In this document: piece by piece, positions 44,772 through 52,405 of the stretch | How the letters are laid out: each line of letters opens with the position of its first letter | Position numbering within the stretch: position 1 is the first letter of the stretch | Assembly: GCA_008704415.1 (NCBI GenBank) | Contig: VXIS01000335.1 | Location: 1 to 52,405, forward strand | DNA from: Sphaerosporella brunnea | Taxonomy: Eukaryota > Ascomycota > Pezizomycetes > Pezizales > Pyronemataceae | DNA: 52,405 nucleotides | Reading direction: 5' to 3' | Program-made: the position numbers and the translations under genes | Notes under the pieces: model-generated | What the model was told of the DNA's origin: nothing | What the model saw: only the letters and a program-made list of their open reading frames with translations | The model's database searches: none

Positions 44772-45125
44772 CTACCCCCACACAACTCTTAATGCAATGC
44801 ACAAAATCATCAGAAATCCCATCCATCGTAAAACGCCATGATTGTGAGCAGCGTGTAGAGTATGTGAGAATCGCGAAATCCCGGCGGACAATGCAGTCAA
44901 CACGATGCCCAAAACATGAAAATACCATTGTAATGCCCTCTTTCTGTTCGCGCTCGTGAGCAGCATGTTGGAAGGCATCGTGATCTCGCGGCATAGAGCA
45001 TCTCCGGTGGTGATCGCTTCCCTAGCATCCCTTGCATCCGGCGCCCCAGAGTGATCTGCCGGTTTGCGATCGCCATACATGTAACTAAGCACCGGACTGT
45101 GGTATGTAAACCACCAAAACCTCAC
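44772..45125 (-). CDS. Possible small membrane protein, frame uncertain
   Basis: The left-arm frame contains ALQWYFHVLGIVLTALSAGI and MGFLMILCIALRVVWG, which look like membrane helices. In the right arm (45853-46059) two single-base differences change the middle to SHILYTLLTIMAFYDGWDIL, which is even more membrane-like and gives a smoother protein. So one of the arms has errors. I recognise no family. It may be a fragment of a larger gene, since a GTAGG donor-like site follows the stop. Confidence 0.3.
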   Translation of the reverse strand: MRFWWFTYHSPVLSYMYGDRKPADHSGAPDARDAREAITTGDALCREITMPSNMLLTSANRKRALQWYFHVLGIVLTALSAGISRFSHTLHAAHNHGVLRWMGFLMILCIALRVVWG

Positions 45126-45222
45126 ATCGCGATGCCTGCAATGCTTTTACCGCAATCCGGTGCATCCGGCGTCTAGTTAAGCAAGGGTTGCAACCACGCC
45201 TTTTTCCTGATAAGGTACTGCC

Positions 45223-45378
45223 CTATTTGCCGATCGAAACTTCGCGATCCGTGCGGCGGATCGAGAAGCGCGCACGTGCAGTGCGAGTCGCTTCTTTTTT
45301 TTGCCTTTTGGCAAACACCGCTCGATATATCGATGCCCTTTCTGCCTCATTCTCGTCTATTACGTCGAGGCCAAACAT
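45223..45378 (-). CDS. Short basic open frame beside the palindrome centre
   Basis: This frame of 51 codons starts MFGLDVIDENEAERASIYRA and ends in an Arg/Lys-rich part; it is identical in the right arm (45455-45610, plus strand). No domain is recognised. It could be a true small exon or chance. Confidence 0.2.
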   Translation of the reverse strand: MFGLDVIDENEAERASIYRAVFAKRQKKEATRTARARFSIRRTDREVSIGK

Positions 45379-45852
45379 GCTCTCGTGGCAGGGCAGGCCA
45401 TGGCTATGACTCGATGCATCGAGTCATAGCCATGGCCTGCCCTGCCACGAGAGCATGTTTGGCCTCGACGTAATAGACGAGAATGAGGCAGAAAGGGCAT
45501 CGATATATCGAGCGGTGTTTGCCAAAAGGCAAAAAAAAGAAGCGACTCGCACTGCACGTGCGCGCTTCTCGATCCGCCGCACGGATCGCGAAGTTTCGAT
45601 CGGCAAATAGGGCAGTACCTTATCAGGAAAAAGGCGTGGTTGCAACCCTTGCTTAACTAGACGCCGGATGCACCGGATTGCGGTAAAAGCATTGCAGGCA
45701 TCGCGATGTGAGGTTTGGTGGTTTACATACCACAGTCCGGTGCTTAGTTACATGTATGGCGATCGCAAACCGGCAGATCATCTGGGGCGCCGGATGCAAG
45801 GGATGCTAGGGAAGCGATCACCACCGGAGATGCTCTATGCCGCGAGATCACG

Positions 45853-46059
45853 ATGCCTTCCAACATGCTGCTCACGAGCGCGAACAGAAAGAGGGCATTA
45901 CAATGGTATTTTCATGTTTTGGGCATCGTGTTGACTGCATTGTCCGCCGGGATTTCGCGATCTCACATACTCTACACGCTGCTCACAATCATGGCGTTTT
46001 ACGATGGATGGGATATTCTGATGATTTTGTGCATTGCATTAAGAGTTGTGTGGGGGTAG
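45853..46059 (+). CDS. Right-arm version of the possible membrane protein
   Basis: This frame encodes 68 residues starting MPSNMLLTSANRKRALQWYF, with three hydrophobic segments. It differs from the left-arm version by two compensating indels. It reads better as a membrane protein than the left version, which is notable because this arm is otherwise the worse one. Family unknown. Confidence 0.3.
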   Translation: MPSNMLLTSANRKRALQWYFHVLGIVLTALSAGISRSHILYTLLTIMAFYDGWDILMILCIALRVVWG

Positions 46060-46703
46060 GCCGTAAATGGACCGGTGCTTCGCGATCAATTAGCTGGGCG
46101 ACGGCCTGAGACCATAAACCTCTCCGCACACGATCTCCCAGACCGTTTTTGATATGGGGTTTTTCGATGATTTGGTTCGTCGCGTCTGCGGATGCATGCG
46201 GTTGCGTTGTCACCGAGCTTAGGTCTAACCAAGCATGCACTCTGTTGCTGATGAATGTTACTCTAGTACATACCCTCCCCCATTACACAGTCTAAAGTAA
46301 AGTGCCTGATAGTAGTAAGTAAGACGGGTGGATCGCCCACAAACTCAACCTCTCTTGAACGCAGATGTCCCATTGGCCCGTTAAGCGATCCTCTCTACTC
46401 GACAGAGCCAGCCAAACTTGACACGCGCTGATGATCATCGGCCAGTGTGGCACTCAACCACTGTTATACCATCCATCCATCCATCCATCCACATTCACCA
46501 GCTCGGTCGGGGCTTCGCAGCTACCCGAATCATCGCTCACGCTCTCTGCAACAACAACAACCGGGGCCCTGGTAATCTTTAAAAAAGCGCCTCGAAGTTC
46601 TTTCTTCCTTCCCCCACAAAGTGGAAGTTACAGCTACCAGCTCCACATTCCCACACCGTCATCAACTCTCTCCAGCCAAAAGAAAATAAAAAAAAATAAA
46701 AAA

Positions 46704-47165
46704 ATGCCACCATGACCGACGAAGACACCATCCGCTTCCTCATAAGCTGCCTAAAGCACAGCCTGAGTGTAAGTCCTCTCACTCCCCCCGCCCCCTCCCC
46801 TTCAACCAACTAACATCTTTCCCCCCGACCAGCCACCCGACTTTGCCAAAGTTGGAGCGAATGCGGTATGGCGCAAGCGGCCGCTTACAAAAAGCTTTGC
46901 CATCAAAAAGAAATTCAACGAGCGCGGGGCTTACCGGGGAGAGCACGCACGAGGAAGCCAGCAGCGGGGCCGACTACGCCAAAGAAGGCGCGAAAGGCTG
47001 CTGGGGATCAGGAGGCTTCGCCGCCGAAGAAGGCCCGGGCCGGGGGGAAGAGGAAGCGTGTTAAGGTGGAGGAGCAGGAGGAGGAGGAGGAGCAAGAGGA
47101 GGAGGAGGGAGGAGGAGGAGGTTGAGCTGCAGGGAGCAGAGATGGAAGCGCCGATACTGGCTTGA
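46704..47165 (+). pseudogene. Broken right-arm copy of Myb-like member F
   Basis: The start context has lost a base (ATGCCACCATGA), GGAGCC is reduced near 46855, the AAAGCTTTGCCATC part lacks bases relative to the left arm, and the Glu-coding repeat is shifted. The protein would be cut or scrambled. If the arm is an uncorrected duplicate of one locus, these are sequencing errors and not real decay. Confidence 0.6.
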
Positions 47166-47755
47166 AAGGATGCTGAGATTTATGCTATATTTGATCTTAC
47201 ATATCAAGCTTGTGGTATGCTTATCTTGGTTTTTTTTGTGATATCGATGTTGCAGTTCTGTTGCACCCAAAACAGTCTTGCAGTTGTTGTGCATGGGGAA
47301 CCGTTATAAATTTGGCTGTATGTATAAAGGAAAAAAACGCCACTCTAAATATCCCTCCGAGCTTTTTTCTCCGGCTGATATTACCCAGCCCGAGGGCCCG
47401 TTGGGTGGAGTAGATTGATTTGTGCCGCAACTGCGATTGGGTTTGTGAGCAACAGCAGCGGCGGCGGCCATGCCCTCTGTTTGCTTGAGAGCACGGTGTT
47501 GATCACCAGCTCGTGCGTGGTATTCAACACTTACAGACCGTTGAAAGCAGCAATACCAGCTGTGCTCAGGAACAAGGAAACCTAGATTCTTACGGTAAAA
47601 CACAGTAAAATTCGGCGCCCCCCACGAGCTGACAAGCAAACGCAAGAGAAATCCCCAGCAACCGAAAGAATAAAACGCAATCCCAAGCCTCATAAGACAT
47701 CCATCGACCGAAACTCCAACCTAAACAGGTCAGAAATAAAAATAAAAAAATACTA

Positions 47756-48647
47756 CTACAAGTCCTGAACTTGCTCATACTGAAGCGGAGCATGATTCTG
47801 CTCGGGCTCAAGGACGGGCGCATACGCCAACTCCAGCTGCGGGAGATGTCCAAGCGACTCCTCCTCCTCCGCCTCCTGCATGACAGAACCAGGGCCCTGC
47901 TCTTTCCATCGGCATCATAACCGACTGGGAGCTGCTCACCGCGGCAGCCTGCTCAGCCGCCGCAAGCATCGCCGCCTTCTCCCTCGCCAGCTCCATAAGC
48001 GGTCTGTCATCGCTATCCAACGGATGTCCCAAGCCAGCAAGTCGCCCATTGCCGCCGCCGCCGCCGCCCATGGACACTCATGCCAACGCCGTCGATGGTG
48101 CCTCATCATGCCCGGGCCTTCGTATCCGTTAATATCCCGGCTCAGGCTTGATGCCGGACTCGCTCTTGACCATGCGAGCGGCGGCGGCGGCGGCGTCTCC
48201 CTCCTCGTCGTCTTGCGCCATGTTCTTGCCTTTGCCTTTGAGCTTTTTGGGACGCTTGCCCTTGCTGGGGTGGTGGGCTCCGGCTCGAAGGCGTACGGGT
48301 GTTGCGGTGGTAGGCCAGCGCTTTTCCTTGATCTTGGATATGCGGTGCGAGAGTGGCCTTGGGAGTGACGCCTATGTTTGCTGGTGTTAGCGGCCAAAAG
48401 CTGGGGGGCCACACGTGTAGGAGCGGAAGGGTTGGGTTGAGGCGGAAGCAAGCACGTACCGTTTCCCATAGCCTTGGCAAGGCGGGATAGTCGAGCTTGA
48501 CGACATGCAGCTTCAGGACGTTGGCGAAGAGCTGTGTAGGCCCCCGCCATCAGCACCCCCGCACGAAGAAGCGAAGAAAACATCGGATAGGATGGGAGGG
48601 AGATGTGGTACTCTGGCATCCGCCTGGTCGTTCCACTGCATAGGCAT
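47756..48647 (-). pseudogene. Broken right-arm copy of Myb-like member E
   Basis: Exons of member E can be followed but are interrupted by single-base insertions and deletions, for example an extra A in ATATTACGG near 48133 and an extra C near 48073. The intact version is at 42138-43027. The same caution about sequencing error applies. Confidence 0.6.
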
Positions 48648-49329
48648 CCTGGCAGCAGTTGGTTTGTAGTTCGGTCTTGATGTGGAGGAAGTCTGGAGAT
48701 TTTGGAACCTGCTGAGGAGGAGGATGTGGGGCGGCTGGACAAAAGCGTGGGATGTGAGGGCGCTGGATACTTATAGGAGCTCTGGAAAGATGGGAAGTGC
48801 TGCCGCTGTTGTAGGATTATCATTCAAAGAGCGCCCAGGTGGAGTGGTGGGGTTTGGGGAAAGATGTCGTATGTTCTACACACACATATCTGTTTGCATG
48901 TTGTTTCCCAAAAGGCTTCTGGAAACTACGCTCAAGGGAAAGAAACAAAGAACCTTTGGGCTCGGTTGATCTGCGGCACATGCGATTTCCAAATGATGTT
49001 CGCCTTTCCGCGCCGCCAACGTTCCAGCTGTATACCTGCAATGCACCTTTCCGTCAACGTCTGTGTCGCACAAAGTACCTCATTGCTCATGAAGAGTATC
49101 CAACCTTATCCCCTTGAACGAAATGAGCGTGGGTAGATAACGCTTAACTCATTGTCGGGCTGATCTTAGCGATGAGATGAGATAAATCAAATTAATATTG
49201 CAACCAAGCGTACAAACCATATATCGACCAGCTAGCTTGCATGCAAGGCCATAACTGATCACGACTACCTAGGAAAAAACAAAACAAAAAAAGGAAAACA
49301 AGGTCCTTGCTAGGCTACCACGAGACACC

Positions 49330-49874
49330 TCACATGTGCTGATAATCCTCCATAGTTGAACTCCCATCCATCTGCACAACCGGTGTCTCCGAAACCTCCA
49401 GCGGCACTCCCAACGGAAGCTTAACCCCAGCCAAAGTCCTATGATACACCGGGGCCGCCGCCACACTCTTCCTCCGCTTCTGGGCTGACCCAGACTCACT
49501 CTCCTCCGCCTTCACTGCAAACTCATCGTCATCGGCGTTGAAGTAGTTTTCTTCGGAGTGAACGGTGTTGTTGTTGTTGTTGTTCTTTGTTACCTTTTTC
49601 CTCCGAGGTTTCTTGGTGGGCGTAGCCGGAGATGGGGACATGTCCATACCCCAGGACTCCTTTGCCATTTTCCGGAGCTTCCACAAGCGCTGTTCGCAAG
49701 CACCAGGGGTACAACCAAGGATGGTCGATACACGCTGACTATCGAGCACGATGTGGTGCATTGAGATGACTGCAAGGAGGAGCTTCTGGTCGGCCGTCGC
49801 TGGTGTGGGTTAGCCTCATAGCAGAAGAGAATGGATAGGGTGAACTTGGGGGGGTGTATACCGTCCCACTTCAT
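49330..49874 (-). CDS. Right-arm copy of Myb-like member D
   Basis: Exons 49874-49862 and 49799-49330 are identical to member D at 40908-41452, giving the same 160-residue protein. It is a real second gene only if the palindrome exists in the cell. Confidence 0.55.
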
Positions 49875-50298
49875 GTCGTGGTCGGTGTGTATAGTCTTAG
49901 TCGGAAAGCTTGTTGGGGTTTGTGGTAAGGTAGAGTCGGTGCTGCCGGAGCTCGGGGTGATTTGGAGGTCGGGGGGGGACACATAGAGAGCTGGCGGTGA
50001 GCTTTTATGGACGTACATGTGAGCGGTGGTACAACTTGATCAAATAGAAGGGGCTGGTATGAAGAAGTTAAGAGAAGGCAGGTTGTAGGATTGCGTAGAC
50101 CAGTTACTTTTTTTTTCTTTTTTTTTTTTTTTTTTTCGCTCCAGTCGGAATGGTGGTTCGAGAACTCTTGAGCTACTAAACATATGCATCCTAATTAATC
50201 AAACGAAAAGCCCAAATTTTTGAACGCCAAACGTCACACATACAAGCGGCCCGTGTCGCCCCCCCCTTGACTGCCGAGGCCATAGATGATCAAGCCTG

Positions 50299-51183
50299 TC
50301 AAATAGCCAACGCCAGGGACAGCGTAGGGGCGGGATTGCCATAGTAGCCCTCACTATCCGGGTCCATGGGATCGGCCTTGACGGACTTGATCTCCTTGGC
50401 CCTGTCCTCATTGGCCTTGCTCTCCTTCTTGCCCCTCTTCTCCTTCTTTTCCTTCATCTCCTGCAACTCCTTCTTCACCCTCTTCTTAACGTTCGTCTCC
50501 TCCTCGTCATCCTCATTGTCAGCGGGAGGAAGAAGCTTGTCCTTTTTGCCCCGCTTACCCCTTCCGGCAGCGGCGGTGGGTTCCACGGAGGTCTTCTTGC
50601 GCTTGGGGCCACCACCCTTGCCCTTCTCTTTCTCAGCATCCTTTTCCTTTTCCTTTTCCTTCTCTTTTTCCTTGCCCTTGCCCCTGCCCTTCTCCTTCTC
50701 CGGCTTCTCCTTCTCCTTGGCCGGAAGAGCGGTGGCGGCGCTGGGGCCACGATGGGCCGAGCTAGTCGTGGCTGGAGCCGGGGTAGGTGCAGCATCGCCG
50801 GCTTTGGCTTCGCGCTTCAGTTTGGCGATGCGTTCTTCAATGGCCTTGGGGGTGGCACCTGTTGTTGTTGTGCACTTTGTCAGTTTGATATTTCATTCGC
50901 GGTTGGGGGGGGGGGGGGTTGGTTACCGGAAAAGAGCTTGGAAAGCTCGACGGTGTCATATGCTTTGGCGGAACGCTCGATCAAGCGAATCAAGAGCTAC
51001 GATGAGGAGGAGAAGGAGGAAGGAGGTCAGAGCTTGTTTTGTTTGTGGCTGTTAACCGCCAGCTCGGCAGGGAAGTAGCTACCTTGCGGTCGTTCTCGGG
51101 AGTCCAGACCTATGTTTTTCCGGTCAAAAGAGGCGACACGAGAGAGAAGGCCCGGAAGTGCAGAAACTTACAACTTTCGGCAT
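50299..51183 (-). CDS. Right-arm copy of Myb-like member C
   Basis: Four exons (51183-51172, 51109-51083, 50996-50927, 50858-50299) mirror member C with no difference that I found, even in the 14-base homopolymer of intron 3. Such identity is expected from ambiguous read mapping or from very recent duplication or conversion. Confidence 0.55.
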
Positions 51184-51619
51184 GGTGGATGTTTCGAAGA
51201 TGGTGGTGTTTCAGAAAGTCCCGAAGAAGTTGTGGATGGAAGGCGAAGGATTCTGTTTGGTGTGGCGGAGAGATGGTTGATGAAATGGCCGCGAGCGGTA
51301 AGGAAGAGAGAAGGAGGGAAAAGAAAAAAAGTCCTGGCTTGATATGCTCGAGAGGAGGGAAATGCGTATGGGGTTGTTTGCGCGCCATTGGTTTTTTTTT
51401 TTTTCATTCCCAAGTTCAAGCAGGCCGGGGGGGCACGAGATCAGTGGGTGATCTTTGTTCTTTTGCTGGACGCACAGTTGCAGCACGTTTGCCAGCCCCG
51501 TCGTAGTCGTTCCCGGATTTTGCAAGAAAAGCAAACACGAATCTCGAGAAATGCACTTTCGTAGCGAACAATAGGTACACATCATATTCCACACTCGGAG
51601 CAGGGAGCTCATCGCCAGG

Positions 51620-52261
51620 CTAATACAGAAAATGGGCATTGTCAAACGACATTCCAACCATGCCAACACTGTCCCTTTCCGTCTCGGTCCCGGGCTCGGT
51701 GCTAGCCGCGCTCCAGTGCTCCTCAGGGGTGTCCTCTAGCGACTCGTCCCTGCTCTCCCTCTTCACCTTGACCGGCCGTCTGGCTGGAGTCGGCGGGGTG
51801 GGCAGGGCTGGGGGCATTTGCTGCACTGGTCGGCTCGGATTGACGGTTTTCTTGAACTGCACGGCCGGGGTGGCAGGGCCAACACTCCTCCTCTTGGACG
51901 GGGTGGGGTGGCCGCCGTCAATTGCAAAGCCGGCTTGCTTGCGCTTGCGAGGAGTAGGCGGGGCCTCAGCAGGCCGAATTCCGCTCTCGATCTCTGCCTG
52001 CAGTTCTTTGGCTTGTTTCTTGACCTGTCGGTAGCGAGTCTCGATGCTGTCGTAGGTTGTGCCCTCGCCAAACATGGCGGCAATTTTGTTGTAGTTCTGC
52101 GGCGGGGGATGTTTGTCAACAACACGCACGCGGCTAAAACAAAGAGGCGGAGGGGTGGGAACACCGATTGCACCCACCAGTTTCAATTCCGGGTGAGCAG
52201 CAACAGTGGCTGCCAACAGCCGCTGGTATTTCTCAGCCGACCAGGTGACTTTGCGCGACAT
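51620..52261 (-). CDS. Right-arm copy of Myb-like member B
   Basis: Exons 52261-52178 and 52096-51620 repeat member B exactly (186 residues). Only 144 bp separate its start from the end of the window. Confidence 0.55.
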   Translation of the reverse strand: MSRKVTWSAEKYQRLLAATVAAHPELKLVGAIGVPTPPPLCFSRVRVVDKHPPPQNYNKIAAMFGEGTTYDSIETRYRQVKKQAKELQAEIESGIRPAEAPPTPRKRKQAGFAIDGGHPTPSKRRSVGPATPAVQFKKTVNPSRPVQQMPPALPTPPTPARRPVKVKRESRDESLEDTPEEHWSAASTEPGTETERDSVGMVGMSFDNAHFLY

Positions 52262-52405
52262 ATCGCCGGAAACGTCTGGAGCGGTCAGCGTGGAAGGAAG
52301 CAAGCAAACGGGAAACGGTGGCTACGCACAGCGGTTCACGACGGACGCGTGGGGGAATCCGGGGCAGGAGGGGATTCTATGACGGGAGGAGGAGAAAATG
52401 CACCG

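Larger units (their letters stand above)
38377..45416. repeat. Left arm of a 14-kb palindrome
   Basis: This arm is the reverse complement of 45417-52405 with no spacer; the pivot is GACTCGATG/CATCGAGTC. Positions pair to a sum of 90782 in the outer part and 90833 near the centre, so the right arm has lost a net 51 bases. The outer end coincides with the end of the window, as expected if the sequence folds back on itself at a contig end. The genes in this arm are intact. Confidence 0.95.
44130..45416. other. Inner, gene-poor part of the palindrome arm
   Basis: Upstream of member F is a GGAT repeat (44341-44361). From about 44640 the DNA is unusually rich in CGATC/GATCG/CGCG words, including one GCGATCGC (45068-45075), unlike the rest of the window. 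Two weak open frames are described separately. No firm gene. Confidence 0.45.
45417..52405. repeat. Right arm of the 14-kb palindrome
   Basis: This arm mirrors 38377-45416. The first 230 bp and the outer 48.82-52.4 kb match the left arm essentially base for base. The block of about 45.65-48.82 kb differs by many single-base indels and a few substitutions, with shortened homopolymers (for example the T-run of the left arm at 43428-43444 is almost absent near 47380). The pattern fits a poorly corrected copy of the same locus. Confidence 0.95.

Noticed and set aside
45068..45075. GCGATCGC as a sign of cyanobacterial DNA (HIP1)
   Set aside because: Only one exact octamer is present on each arm, and there is no bacterial gene around it.
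52380..52405. Telomere or chromosome end
   Set aside because: No TTAGGG-type repeats are present at either end of the window.

Overview
The window reads as nuclear DNA from a filamentous ascomycete (Pezizomycotina type; I cannot name the genus). The evidence is dense protein genes with short introns (mostly 45-100 bp) that have GT..AG ends and CTRAC-like branch points, plus proteins typical of fungi: the polyphosphate polymerase subunit Vtc4, the mitochondrial carrier Yhm2, the endocytic scaffold Ede1, the GID-complex subunit Gid5/Vid28, a fungal OTT_1508-type deaminase and small Myb/SANT-like nuclear proteins. I see no rRNA, tRNA, CRISPR or telomeric repeat. Exon structures were inferred by eye from splice signals and reading-frame continuity.

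Layout. (1) 1-4672 is a very noisy reverse-complement copy of about 4.73-8.6 kb, including all of VTC4. At its pivot (4673-4731) lies what looks like a degraded PacBio SMRTbell adapter, so this arm is most probably an unpolished fold-back read, not biology. (2) 4.7-37 kb is single-copy sequence: VTC4 (-), a fructosamine-3-kinase-like gene (-), ERD2 (-), YHM2 (+, with a 372-bp fold-back element in intron 5), an Arg/Ser/Glu-rich protein (+), an OTT_1508 deaminase-like protein (+), mitoribosomal mL53/MRPL44 (+), a Sly41-type transporter (-), GID5 (+), deoxyhypusine synthase (+), EDE1 (-) and a first Myb-like gene (-). (3) 38377-52405 is a palindrome with no spacer, centred at 45416/45417. Each arm carries the same five further Myb-like genes. 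The outer 3.6 kb and the inner 0.2 kb of the arms are essentially identical, while the intervening part of the right arm is peppered with single-base indels that break its genes.

Biological theme. Most genes are unrelated housekeeping functions: polyphosphate synthesis, ER retrieval, citrate/2-oxoglutarate transport, translation factor hypusination, mitochondrial translation, endocytosis and GID-mediated protein turnover. The accessory part is the cluster of six divergent paralogous Myb/SANT-like proteins between 35.8 and 44.1 kb. They share a small N-terminal three-helix domain and charged disordered tails. Their intron positions fall into two classes, which suggests an old, locally expanded nuclear-protein family.
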